Shown one piece after another: positions 43,260-51,642 of a stretch of 64,000 nt of DNA. The notes under the pieces are model-generated. The model searched no databases. It was not told where the DNA came from and saw only the letters and a list, made by a program, of their open reading frames with translations. The stretch lies in the NCBI GenBank assembly GCA_002341185.1, contig DDNP01000024.1, forward strand, positions 1 through 64,000. The letters are read 5' to 3'. The translations under genes and the position numbers were made by a program. This DNA is from Candidatus Neomicrothrix sp. UBA2517 (lineage in GTDB: Bacteria; Actinomycetota; Acidimicrobiia; Acidimicrobiales; UBA8592). Each line of letters begins with the position of its first letter. Within the stretch, counting starts at the first letter, position 1.

Positions 43260-44292
43260 GTATGAAATCCTTGAAATACCTGATAGCTCCGAAAGAGAAC
43301 TGCAAGATCTATTCCATGAAAAGGGTTGGGGTGACGGTCTTCCGATGATCGCCCCTACACGCGATCGCGTTGAAGAAATGCTTAGTGCTTCACAGGATCT
43401 TGATCTTGATGAAGTCATTGCATCACTCCCGCCTCGTAATGGCGTGGCAACAAGGCGGATCATCGCCGTAAATGCTGTTATGGCTGGCTGCAGGCCCGAG
43501 CACTTTCCTGTCCTTGTTTCAGCAATTCGTGCTCTCAGCGCACCAGAGATGAACCTCAGGGGCGTGAATGCAACCACACATTGCGTCGCTCCACTGCTGA
43601 TTGTCCATGGCAAAGCCGCTAGGGATGGGAATTACAATAGCGGCTTGGGGGCGTTCGGTCCGGGTAATCTCGCCAACGCAACGACTGGTCGTGCTGTGCG
43701 CTTAACACTCCTTCATGTCGCAGGGGCGACTCCGGGTATTGGTGATGCTTCAACACAGGGAAGCCCAGCGAAATATTCGTACTGTGTAGCAGAAAACCTT
43801 GATTCATCCCCTTGGGGTGGTTACGCCAGAACTGTTGGCATTGACGATGAATCTGCTGTGACGGTCCATTGTGGGGAGGCACCGCACAACGTCCACGATA
43901 TGGAGTCGTCAGAACCGTCGGCCATTCTTGATAAAGTGGCGTCGGCCATGACGTCATGGGGGCAAAATAACGCACCGATAAGTCAAGGCGAATATTTTAT
44001 TGCGCTGTGCCCGGAACACGCTGCAACATGTGCTGCGCATGGGTGGAGTAGATCTGATATTGCGTCTTATTTATTTAACAAAGCTATGGTGAACGTTGGT
44101 GACGCTCGAAAAGCGTTTGAATTACGGGCATGGGCGCCATGGCAACATGCACTTGAGGATACCGACAATATGTCAATGACGGAGAAAGCGGGAAATATCA
44201 GAATCTTTGTGACCGGTGGGGCTGGCAAACACAGTTGTGTTATTCCCAGTTGGGGTATGACGAAAAGTGTGACCGTGCCGGTATTGCCCTGA
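43258..44292 (+). CDS. Conserved protein of the UGSC selenoprotein operon
   Basis: A 344-residue protein opening with MYEILEIPDSSE and carrying GWGDGLPMIAPTRDRVEEML, RNGVATRRIIAVNAVMAGC, LRGVNATTHCVAPLLIVHG and GLGAFGPGNLANATTGRAV. I recognise this as a family of proteins often annotated only as hypothetical, and I recall it near UGSC genes in other bacteria, but I cannot name a reaction. Several Cys residues (AVMAGCR, TTHCVAP, IALCPEH) could take part in thiol chemistry. Start: ATG 43258 or ATG 43246; neither has a Shine-Dalgarno site and the operator overlaps, so translation may be leaderless or nearly so. The next gene begins 10 nt after its stop. Confidence 0.75.
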   Translation: MYEILEIPDSSERELQDLFHEKGWGDGLPMIAPTRDRVEEMLSASQDLDLDEVIASLPPRNGVATRRIIAVNAVMAGCRPEHFPVLVSAIRALSAPEMNLRGVNATTHCVAPLLIVHGKAARDGNYNSGLGAFGPGNLANATTGRAVRLTLLHVAGATPGIGDASTQGSPAKYSYCVAENLDSSPWGGYARTVGIDDESAVTVHCGEAPHNVHDMESSEPSAILDKVASAMTSWGQNNAPISQGEYFIALCPEHAATCAAHGWSRSDIASYLFNKAMVNVGDARKAFELRAWAPWQHALEDTDNMSMTEKAGNIRIFVTGGAGKHSCVIPSWGMTKSVTVPVLP

Positions 44293-44302
44293 AGGAGAAA
44301 CG

Positions 44303-44827
44303 ATGGAAATTTATGCACCTACTGGAAACACAGGAGAGCCACAGAACTCACTCGCTTCCCCTATTCCTGTATTGAATGGGTTGTCGCTGGGAATTCTTGA
44401 TAATACGAAACCTAACGCAAGGGTCCTTCTTGACCGGCTCGCTGACCGTCTTGTCGAACGCGTTGGTCTCACACTAGCGCTTGCGGAAACTAAAAATGCT
44501 GCTCTTGCAGCCCCTAATCAGGTTCTGGAGTCCCTTTCAAAGGAAGTGCAAGTTGTCTTGACGGCATCAGCCGATTGAGGGAGTTGCACCTCATGGAGTG
44601 TCCATGATGCCGTACAACTTGAGAAGTCGGGAATACCCACAGTGGTAATTACAACTCAGAATTTCAGGGAACTAACCCATCAGGTAGCCGCATCGTTAGG
44701 GTACGCCAATCTTCGTATCCTTACGGTTGGTCACCCGTTGGGTGGCACAAGTGAAGAGGTCGTGCGTGAATGGGCTGACGACGCTGTTGAAGAAACAATC
44801 AATCTACTAACTGGAGGGCGAACATGA
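44303..44827 (+). CDS. UGSC-family selenoprotein (in-frame TGA = Sec92)
   Basis: The frame from ATG 44303 (strong AGGAGA upstream) meets TGA at 44576-44578, then continues to TGA at 44825-44827, giving 174 residues counting Sec at 92. The sequence across the TGA is TASAD-U-GSCTSWSVHDA, the U-G-S-C motif that defines the UGSC family of (seleno)proteins. The part after Sec (SGIPTVVITTQNF, HPLGG) completes the domain, and the ending overlaps the SDR start (ATGA). Without Sec decoding the gene would appear as an 91-residue protein and a separate 61-residue frame. A perfect 7-bp hairpin follows the TGA. Sec and Cys separated by Gly-Ser suggest a selenenylsulfide redox or transferase site; the reaction is unknown. 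Confidence 0.9.
44576..44607 (+). promoter_or_regulatory. Sec codon and SECIS hairpin of the UGSC protein
   Basis: TGA at 44576-44578 is followed, after 12 nt, by TCATGGA-GTG-TCCATGA (44591-44607): a perfect 7-bp stem with a GUG loop. The loop starts 19 nt after the last stem-side base from TGA (nt 20), and contains G at its first position. The distance and shape fit bacterial SECIS elements. The stem also reads as a simple palindrome. Confidence 0.75.
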
Positions 44828-45639
44828 GTATTGCTATTGACTTAAAGGGTGAGAAGGCTCTGGTTACCGGCGCTGGAGCTGGAATCGGGCGAGAAATTGC
44901 CGTCTGGCTAGCGAAGGCTGGAGCCACAGTTGTCGTCAATGATCTGGTCCCTGACCGAGCCGAATCAGTAGTGAAAGAGATTACTTACAATGGTGGTGAG
45001 GCTTTTGCGATTCCGGCTGATTGCCGGGATGACACTGCGGTAGATGAACTGGTGAAGCGGAGTGTTGAGGTTATGGGCGGGTTAAGTATCGCCGTTAATA
45101 ATGTTGGTATGCTTCCCCCGAATCGAGGTTTGAAACCTTTTGTTGAGTACAACGGGGATGACTGGCGTGACATCATTGACCAGAATTTGACGCTTTCCGC
45201 ACTCTGTGGACGAGCTGAAGCTGAAGTGATGTCCAAAAGTGGGGGTGGAGTCATTATTTTTATTTCATCGGGCGAAACCACACGCCCCTCCCCTTACAAT
45301 TCTGCCTATGCAGCGTCAAAAGCCGCAATCAATCACTTGGTCACTTCAATGGCAGTGGAATTGGGCCCGACTGGGATACGCGTTTTAGGGATAGCGCCCG
45401 GCACAACACTCACAGAGACGGTTGCGGCTGCGTTTACCGAAGACCGGATTCAACAACTCGTTGCATCAACACCGTTACGGAAAATGGTAGAACACGATGA
45501 ACTAGCACGACTCGTAGTTTTCTTAGCAAGCGACCTTGCGCGATGCATCACCGGACAGTTCTTTATAACAGACGCAGGAGCATTCCTTTCTAGAACTCGC
45601 CCAGGAAACCTTGAAGGGGTCCGTACTAATGACACCTGA
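44824..45639 (+). CDS. Short-chain dehydrogenase/reductase (SDR) of the UGSC operon
   Basis: A 271-residue SDR. TGAGAGIG is the cofactor loop, VNDLVPD the second-strand end (NAD-type), NNVGML replaces NNAG, Ser is in FISSGET, and YAASK is YxxxK. The C-terminal GQFFITDAGAF is standard. Overlapping ATGA with the UGSC gene couples their translation, and a downstream NifU-like gene overlaps its 3' end by 11 nt. Its tight packing with the selenoprotein and the sulfatase suggests a dedicated pathway, perhaps for a sulfated or sulfur-containing substrate. The substrate is unknown. Confidence 0.92.
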   Translation: MSIAIDLKGEKALVTGAGAGIGREIAVWLAKAGATVVVNDLVPDRAESVVKEITYNGGEAFAIPADCRDDTAVDELVKRSVEVMGGLSIAVNNVGMLPPNRGLKPFVEYNGDDWRDIIDQNLTLSALCGRAEAEVMSKSGGGVIIFISSGETTRPSPYNSAYAASKAAINHLVTSMAVELGPTGIRVLGIAPGTTLTETVAAAFTEDRIQQLVASTPLRKMVEHDELARLVVFLASDLARCITGQFFITDAGAFLSRTRPGNLEGVRTNDT

Positions 45640-45874
45640 AATAGCTGAACTACTGAAAAATTCGCTTGCAACTTTAGTTGAACAGGATGGTGGCACTATC
45701 GAGATCGTACAGTTTACCGGTGACAGTATGGAGTTTAATTTGCTACTAGATAGTGCGGAATGCGCTGAATGTGTCATGCCAAAACAGTTCCTTGAACAAG
45801 TCTTTCTTGACCAAGCTCAGAAAATATATGGTAATTTACGATCAGTTCTGATTAACGATCCTCGAAAGGAATAG
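45629..45874 (+). CDS. Small NifU-C-like CxxC protein
   Basis: An 81-residue protein resembling the C-terminal NifU/Nfu domain: VEQDGGTIEIVQFTGD, LLLDSAECAECVMPKQF. The Nfu signature is DGGDVELV followed by CxxC-P; here it is CAEC-VMP, one residue longer than CxxCP. ATG 45629 has AAGGGG nine bases upstream, so I prefer it to the TTG at 45611, which lies inside the SDR. Nfu proteins carry Fe-S clusters or act as thiol proteins. In a UGSC operon it could supply a thiol/Fe-S partner for the selenoprotein. The family call rests on the short motif and DGG stretch. Confidence 0.62.
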   Translation: MTPEIAELLKNSLATLVEQDGGTIEIVQFTGDSMEFNLLLDSAECAECVMPKQFLEQVFLDQAQKIYGNLRSVLINDPRKE

Positions 45875-45882
45875 CTTCTGTA

Positions 45883-47457
45883 ATGCTTGAATCACCGAAG
45901 AACGTTGCCGTCGTATTGTTGGATTCGTTGAACAGGCATCTATTGGGCTGCTATGGGAGTAGTGAGTTCTCTACCCCTAATATCGATCGTTTCGCATCCC
46001 AACAGGCGGTTCGATTCACTAAGCATGTCACAGGTTCACTTCCCTGCATGCCAGCGCGCCATGACATTTTGTGCGGTGCATTAGATTTCCTATGGAAGCC
46101 TTGGGGGTCAATTGAGGTCTGGGAGGAGCCAATCACGGCTGTTTTGCGAGGGCAGGGCGTTACATCCTATTTAGCTACTGATCATCCTCACCTTTTTGAG
46201 GCCGGTGGGGAAAACTATCACACCGAATTTAGCGGCTGGCAATACGTGCGCGGACACGAGGGTGACTTGTGGCGAACATACAATGATCCGTCATGGATGG
46301 GTTCACCTGCAATGCCTGCACGCCCAGGTGGCTGGTTTTGGTCCCGTTACGGCATTGACACACCGGCCCGAGGGTATGACAAGTCTCGAACATTTTTCAG
46401 AACTGAAGATGATTATCCTGGCCCGCAAACAATGAAAGACGCTGAACGTTTCCTGCGCGAAGCTTCACCGCATCATGATCGCTGGTTTCTATTCGTTGAT
46501 GAATTTGACCCACATGAACCCTTTGATACTCCCCCGCCATGGTCTGGAATGTACTTTGACGAAGCCTGGGATGATGAATGGATTATCTGGCCACCATATA
46601 TTGATGGAGGCGTTAGCGGTGGAGTCATTACGGAGAAAGAGGGGCGACATATCCGTGCCAATTATGGTGCCAAGCTATCAATGATTGATCACTGGTTCGG
46701 TCGCATCCTTAACACATTTGATGATATGAACTTATGGGAAGATACAGTACTCATTGTTTGCACCGACCATGGCCATTACCTCGGCGACGAACGAGATGGC
46801 CGAGATATTTGGGGGAAACCTGGAGTACCTCAATATGAACCATTGGGGCATACCCCTCTTCTGGTTTCTTGGCCTGGTGTTGAGGGTGGGACCACAATAG
46901 ATGCTTTAACGACCAATGTTGACCTTTTCGCCACATTAGCTGATGTCTTTGATGCACAGGTCGGTCACCGCACGCATGGCACATCCTTGACGCCATTACT
47001 TACCAACAGCGCCTCATCTATTCGGGAGTGGGCAATTGGCGGCGTATGGGGTAACTGGGTACAAATAACAGACGGCGACCATAAGTACGCACGATCAGCT
47101 GTTGAAAGCAATTACCCGATTTCTATCTATTCGAACAGATGGTCAACAATGCCAATTCATGTCAATGGCATCATGGGCATGCCTCCGCCTGATCAGCGCG
47201 CTTACCTTGACACAATGCCGGGCACGGACATACCGGTACTGCGCCAACCCTTTGAATATGGCGACCAGATGCCTATCTGGGCTTTTGGGGATCGTGCAGT
47301 AGGCAAACATTATCTTTTTGACATTGCAACAGACCCCGATGAACAGGAGAACCGAATTGGTGAGAAGACAGAATCTGACATGATTGAACTTCTTCGGGTG
47401 GCGTTGACGGAGTTGGAAGCACCATCTGATCAATTTGAGCGAATCGGCTTACGTTAA
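45883..47457 (+). CDS. Sulfatase (formylglycine-type, alkaline phosphatase superfamily)
   Basis: A 524-residue type I sulfatase. The catalytic Cys that is converted to formylglycine is C55 in PCMPARHDIL (C-x-P-x-R). N-terminal metal-binding segments are VVLLDSLN and CYGSSEFSTPNIDRFA; the usual D-D pair is D-S here. The C-terminal CTDHGHYLGDERDG and a Lys in WGKPGV complete the site. There is no signal peptide, so it is cytoplasmic. It would hydrolyse a sulfate ester, and its place at the end of the UGSC operon suggests sulfate or sulfur-ester metabolism. It overlaps the convergent dehydrogenase gene by 9 nt. Confidence 0.92.
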   Translation: MLESPKNVAVVLLDSLNRHLLGCYGSSEFSTPNIDRFASQQAVRFTKHVTGSLPCMPARHDILCGALDFLWKPWGSIEVWEEPITAVLRGQGVTSYLATDHPHLFEAGGENYHTEFSGWQYVRGHEGDLWRTYNDPSWMGSPAMPARPGGWFWSRYGIDTPARGYDKSRTFFRTEDDYPGPQTMKDAERFLREASPHHDRWFLFVDEFDPHEPFDTPPPWSGMYFDEAWDDEWIIWPPYIDGGVSGGVITEKEGRHIRANYGAKLSMIDHWFGRILNTFDDMNLWEDTVLIVCTDHGHYLGDERDGRDIWGKPGVPQYEPLGHTPLLVSWPGVEGGTTIDALTTNVDLFATLADVFDAQVGHRTHGTSLTPLLTNSASSIREWAIGGVWGNWVQITDGDHKYARSAVESNYPISIYSNRWSTMPIHVNGIMGMPPPDQRAYLDTMPGTDIPVLRQPFEYGDQMPIWAFGDRAVGKHYLFDIATDPDEQENRIGEKTESDMIELLRVALTELEAPSDQFERIGLR

Positions 47458-48495
47458 CGACTCTTTCCCATTTGGGTAGACAGCGATACGCGTGTGGCGC
47501 TCAGTATCTGTGGATTCAGCAAACGCATCAACAGCTCCATCAAGGTTGACATGCCCTGTCTGCCAAAAACTCACATCTATTGTCCCAGACGCCAACGCAT
47601 TGAGAGATTCGACGTAATCTTGCCCTATTGGGGAACCACCAAATTGGACATTGATCCCTTTTGTGTGGGCTGAAGCGGTAAAGAGTACTTCGTCGTCAAG
47701 GTTTTGGCCTGCGACAATAACTCGTGCAGACCATGGGGCCGTAATCAGTATTTCATTCAGGACTCCAGGCGCTCCGACACATTCAACAACGACACATCGC
47801 GATCCCATCGAAGCATTTGAGTTCCAAATATCCATGGGATTCTCAGCATTTGGGTCTACTACCACGTCAGCACCCATCTTCTCAGCTGATGTTCGCCTAA
47901 AAGGAGAAGGGTCCGAAGCAATTACTGGACCTATTCCTTGCGCTTTCAACGCTGCGATCACAGCAAGCCCTATGGCACCACAACCTATCACCAAAGGAAC
48001 TTCACCTTCTTGAAGGCTCGCTATACGCGCATATTGTATTCCTACTGAAAGTGGTTCCATTAATGCTGCCGTTTCCGTCGGCATAGATTCGGGAACCTTC
48101 TGAACCAGTTGTTCGCTCAACGCCAAATACTCTCCAAACCCTCCCGCATATTCGTTGGAGTATCCGAGTATGGCGAAACCATCCGGTCCGAACACAACAG
48201 GCTGGGACACTACCCTGTCCCCAATTCGGAGATCCTCTGACACGGATTCCCCAAGCTCTACGATTTCGCCACAGAATTCATGACCCAAAACAATGTCCTT
48301 GTCAGGGTTAAAGTTAAAAGGTCCTCCAAATTCTTGAGACCATTGTGATAACCGTTTCGCATTATGCACCATATGCAAATCACTGGCACAGATACAGCAA
48401 CATAAGGATTTCACGATGACCTGACCGGCTTTTGCAATCGGGTCAGGAAAATCATCAACCCGTAGTTCGCCGGCACGTAATAGCAATGCTTTCAT
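47449..48495 (-). CDS. Zinc-type medium-chain dehydrogenase (MDR)
   Basis: A 348-residue zinc-dependent alcohol dehydrogenase of the MDR superfamily. The catalytic zinc site is CCCICASDLH, then GHEFCGEIVELG. The Rossmann glycine motif is VIGCGAIGLAVIAAL near residue 165-180. The structural zinc-cysteine loop is reduced, since I see no clear CxxCxxC run. Length is typical of threonine- or sorbitol-type dehydrogenases. It is convergent with the sulfatase gene and divergent from the SDR gene at 48603. It could oxidise an alcohol in the same pathway. Confidence 0.9.
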   Translation of the reverse strand: MKALLLRAGELRVDDFPDPIAKAGQVIVKSLCCCICASDLHMVHNAKRLSQWSQEFGGPFNFNPDKDIVLGHEFCGEIVELGESVSEDLRIGDRVVSQPVVFGPDGFAILGYSNEYAGGFGEYLALSEQLVQKVPESMPTETAALMEPLSVGIQYARIASLQEGEVPLVIGCGAIGLAVIAALKAQGIGPVIASDPSPFRRTSAEKMGADVVVDPNAENPMDIWNSNASMGSRCVVVECVGAPGVLNEILITAPWSARVIVAGQNLDDEVLFTASAHTKGINVQFGGSPIGQDYVESLNALASGTIDVSFWQTGHVNLDGAVDAFAESTDTERHTRIAVYPNGKESLT

Positions 48496-48602
48496 CAGCC
48501 CTCCCTATCTTCAACAGTAACCCGCAAGCAGTGAGAGCGAAAGTGTCTGATCATCAATTGCGTATGTCGGGCAGTTGATAGACAATGGATAGGGAGATAG
48601 TT

Positions 48603-49385
48603 ATGAGCGACTTGAAGAGATCATCTGTTGAGGGAATGACAATGTTAGTCACCGGTGGCACTTCAGGAATAGGGAAAGTAGTAACTTCGACCTTATCTAC
48701 TCAGGGAGCCTCCGTAGTGTTCACTGGCCGTAACGAAACCGCTGGCAATGCCATCCTTACAGACCTTAGGAACGACGGACATGATTGCCAATTCGTCCCC
48801 GCCGACCTCAGAGAAGAAGACGGGATAACTAAAGTCATCGATACATGTCTGTCAACATATGGGCGATTGGATGTTGCATTCAATAACGCAGGCATTTTCG
48901 ACAGCTCAGTACTATTTCACGAATACAAAGATGAAGACTGGGAACTGATGATTGCATCAAACCTCACCTCAATTTTTCGGTGCATGAAGGCCGAATTAGA
49001 AGTAATGGTAGAACAGGGGCAAGGAGTAATCATCAATAATGCATCCGTTGTCGGCCACCGAGCAACCGAACGAGCAACCCCAGGATATGTTGCTAGTAAA
49101 CACGGCGTTATTGGCCTAACCAGACAAGCTGCACTTCAATACGCTAATGAGGGCATTCGAGTCAACTCTATTTCTCCTGGCCCAACATTCACCGAAACCC
49201 ACCAACCTCTTGCTGATCAGGGACCTGATGCTATAGCCGACCACCTCGGCGCACTGAATCCTCGCTCACAATTTGTTTCACCGGAAGAGATAGCCGACGT
49301 TGTTCTCTTTTTGGCACGATCCGCACCGAATATGCTCACAGGGCAAGACATCGCTATTGACGGCGGACAACTATACAAATTATGA
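48603..49385 (+). CDS. Short-chain dehydrogenase/reductase (SDR)
   Basis: A 260-residue SDR with TGGTSGIGK, FTGRNE at the end of strand 2 (Arg favours NADP), NNAGIF, a Ser in NNASVVGH and YVASK as YxxxK. The C-terminal GQDIAIDGGQLYKL is typical. AGGGAG lies six bases upstream of ATG 48603, so I take this start rather than ATG 48585. It is followed by a VOC protein (9 nt gap) and a SnoaL-like protein overlapping by 1 nt, giving a three-gene catabolic operon. The substrate is unknown. Confidence 0.93.
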   Translation: MSDLKRSSVEGMTMLVTGGTSGIGKVVTSTLSTQGASVVFTGRNETAGNAILTDLRNDGHDCQFVPADLREEDGITKVIDTCLSTYGRLDVAFNNAGIFDSSVLFHEYKDEDWELMIASNLTSIFRCMKAELEVMVEQGQGVIINNASVVGHRATERATPGYVASKHGVIGLTRQAALQYANEGIRVNSISPGPTFTETHQPLADQGPDAIADHLGALNPRSQFVSPEEIADVVLFLARSAPNMLTGQDIAIDGGQLYKL

Positions 49386-49394
49386 GGAGAATAT

Positions 49395-49910
49395 ATGACT
49401 GCACCTAGTTGGTTGGGATCAATAAAACAAACTGCATTTGTTACACGCGATATTGAAGCGACCGCTCAGGAATGGGTTAATGTGCATGGAATTGGCCCAT
49501 GGTTCATCTACACCGTTGATATTCCCGACACGCAATACGGAGGACAGCTAATTCCGTTAAAGGCCCGGATGGCATTAGCGCAAAGCGGTTCTCAGCAGAT
49601 TGAACTTATTGAACCATCAGATAATCCGTCTATCTATACAGAGTTTATTGACGCAGGCAAAGAAGGCATTCACCATATTTGTTACTGGGCCAACATTGAC
49701 GATGCCAGAGCACACTTCACCTCAAATGGGTATAGAGAAGCCCAATATGGGGTTACCGGTAACGGAAACGAATTTTTATACGTATGCGGCTCAAATGATA
49801 TACCATTTATTGAAATCGTTGACCCAAACGAATCCATGGCAGCGTTCTTCACTCTCGTTGCACAAAGTGCTCAGGACTGGGACGGGTCAGATCCTGTCCG
49901 GCTTTTGTAG
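49395..49910 (+). CDS. VOC-family protein (glyoxalase / methylmalonyl-CoA epimerase-like)
   Basis: A 171-residue vicinal-oxygen-chelate protein. Two beta-alpha-beta-beta-beta modules are visible: IKQTAFVTRDIEATAQEWV and EGIHHICYWANIDDARAHF, with the Gln in QQIELIEP and the Glu in PFIEIVDP as likely metal ligands with the His. The layout resembles methylmalonyl-CoA epimerase and related dioxygenase-like enzymes. It follows the SDR and precedes the SnoaL-like gene. A small isomerase or ring-opening dioxygenase step is possible. Confidence 0.87.
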   Translation: MTAPSWLGSIKQTAFVTRDIEATAQEWVNVHGIGPWFIYTVDIPDTQYGGQLIPLKARMALAQSGSQQIELIEPSDNPSIYTEFIDAGKEGIHHICYWANIDDARAHFTSNGYREAQYGVTGNGNEFLYVCGSNDIPFIEIVDPNESMAAFFTLVAQSAQDWDGSDPVRLL

Positions 49911-50365
49911 TGGACCCGATAAGAAAAGTTGAGGCTATACAGGACATTACGCTGATGCTTCATGAGCAGGCACGCCTCGCCGATCTTAACCAGCCTGAGG
50001 AACAGGTTCTCTGCTTCACCGAGGACGTTGTCGCAAACTACTACGGTGAACAACTGTACGGTCGAGATGCAATCTACGCATTGTTGGCTCCTGCCCTTAA
50101 CCGTTGGATTGCCAGCAGCCACAGTATCAGCAATGTCCAAATCAAGGTACTTGATGATAAGTCAGCCCGATCCGTTTCCTATGTACATGCATGGCATCGA
50201 ATTGACGAAACAGGCGCTGGTGATTACGAAGTAAGGGGGCAGTACCATGACGAGTGGTCTCTCACTCTGGAAGGATGGAGAATAAGCAAACGAACTTTCC
50301 TTACCATGGGTGCCACTCCTCCTCGACCTGATGCCCCTTCAACCGGAAGGCGCACAAACTCTTAG
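49910..50365 (+). CDS. SnoaL-like (NTF2-fold) protein
   Basis: A 151-residue protein of the SnoaL/NTF2 superfamily. The segment FTEDVVANYYGEQLYGRDAIYALLAPAL is the usual entry, followed by VQIKVLDDKSARSVSYVHAWHR and GQYHDEWSLTLEGWRISKRTF, giving the curved sheet. It starts with GTG at 49910, overlapping the VOC stop by one base. Fold members include dehydratases, isomerases and cyclases; catalytic residues cannot be assigned. Its stop overlaps the convergent Rieske oxygenase gene by 4 nt. It is the last gene of the SDR/VOC operon. Confidence 0.85.
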   Translation: MDPIRKVEAIQDITLMLHEQARLADLNQPEEQVLCFTEDVVANYYGEQLYGRDAIYALLAPALNRWIASSHSISNVQIKVLDDKSARSVSYVHAWHRIDETGAGDYEVRGQYHDEWSLTLEGWRISKRTFLTMGATPPRPDAPSTGRRTNS

Positions 50366-51642
50366 CTTGTCGACTCTAAATACTGGTCTATTACTTCGTG
50401 GAAGCGCTGCACTCTGTCCTCTTGTTTTGCGAGTGTGACGCCAGTAAAGCCACGGGAACCCAACCCAAGTTGTTGACCCACTACAATGCTGAGGTCTTGG
50501 TCCGCTATTCTTCGGTTCATTAACCGCTCTCCATAGGTAAAGAACTGACGATCTTTACCTTCTTTCAGCCACTCCTTGCCTCCGAGACCGTTAAGATCAG
50601 CGTCGCTCTCACTTCCTTTTGCGCCGAATGTGAAGTTGTCGTAAAAGCACTTTTCTGGATTTTGGGGATGTGGGCGCATTCGTTGCATTGACACATACTC
50701 GCACCCGGCGAAACTGACGGTGACATTCGGAAAGATATTATAGTGATATGCGTCTGTCAGCTGATCATCTTCAAGATCCTCGATCCGGTAGCCCTTGGAT
50801 TCTGCGTGTTCCCGTTTAGCCATTTGCAATGCTAGTCGAGTGTCATATTCGCGACCAACAAAATCTTTCGGGTCCAGACCCCAAGGTGTAAGCATGGATG
50901 TGAGCTGGTCATCTATCCGCAAATCTTTATTCTTCAAGGATTGGGATGGTGCCCCCATTTGTATCGCCATCCGATTATGACCCTCATCGCACCAGTCAAA
51001 GATGCATTGTTTATAGTCATGTTCGATCCAGTATTCTCCTTGAGGGTGCACTGTTGGAAGATGATAGGACTCACATGAATTATCCTGAGGGACCTTCCAG
51101 TTGCAATCAACAGCTACCGTCGCTGCTGACGTCCGAACCCAGTCCTCGCTTTTATACCGTTGCCAGTCATCCCAAACCGGCCCCAGGTACTCTTGTAAAG
51201 TAGGTGCAGTTTCGTTCATGGTCATGAAAACAAATCCAGCGATGTTGTCGTTACGGAATTGAGTCAGAGAGACTCCCAACATGCTTGTTGGCGCACCGTC
51301 AAGAGACCACGTGGCTTTGCAATGCGGGCAAACAATCTCATTGATATTTCCTTCAGGCTTTAGAATGAGTCTCCCGCCCCTGTGAGGACATTGGTTTGTG
51401 AAAACCCGCACCCTGCCATCATTTTGACGCATCGTGATGAATGACTCGGCTCCTATGTCCTCAACAGAATAGTCGCCAGAGTTTGGCATGTCAGGTGCTC
51501 GAGCGACGAGTAACCATACTTTGCTCCAAATTTGGCACCATTCTCGTTCCATAAATTCAGGGTCTGTGTATCTTTCACCGTTGATTGGTGAATGACGCAG
51601 TGATGTATTGGTCCACCTGTGCTCGTGGGCGTAACCCATCAT
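50362..51642 (-). CDS. Rieske-type oxygenase alpha subunit with atypical CPHC ligand motif
   Basis: A 426-residue Rieske oxygenase, paralogous to the one at 53390-54736. The first ligand pair is CPHRGG (C85, H87). The second reads CPHC (C105, H107, C108) where its neighbour has CPYHGW, so the expected His is Cys and a His sits one residue earlier. The mononuclear iron region is normal: DNSCESYHLPTVHPQ. The late QDLSIVVGQQLGL matches the relatives. The gene's start overlaps the stop of the PEP-mobile-domain gene (ATGA). If the altered residue binds iron, this would be a 3Cys:1His-like cluster with a shifted redox potential. Confidence 0.87.
   Translation of the reverse strand: MMGYAHEHRWTNTSLRHSPINGERYTDPEFMEREWCQIWSKVWLLVARAPDMPNSGDYSVEDIGAESFITMRQNDGRVRVFTNQCPHRGGRLILKPEGNINEIVCPHCKATWSLDGAPTSMLGVSLTQFRNDNIAGFVFMTMNETAPTLQEYLGPVWDDWQRYKSEDWVRTSAATVAVDCNWKVPQDNSCESYHLPTVHPQGEYWIEHDYKQCIFDWCDEGHNRMAIQMGAPSQSLKNKDLRIDDQLTSMLTPWGLDPKDFVGREYDTRLALQMAKREHAESKGYRIEDLEDDQLTDAYHYNIFPNVTVSFAGCEYVSMQRMRPHPQNPEKCFYDNFTFGAKGSESDADLNGLGGKEWLKEGKDRQFFTYGERLMNRRIADQDLSIVVGQQLGLGSRGFTGVTLAKQEDRVQRFHEVIDQYLESTS

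Noticed and set aside
44642..44827. A separate 61-residue gene after the UGSC stop
   Set aside because: It continues the UGSC frame after TGA and lacks the GSC motif on its own. The start would be a GTG inside the domain. One gene with Sec explains both parts.
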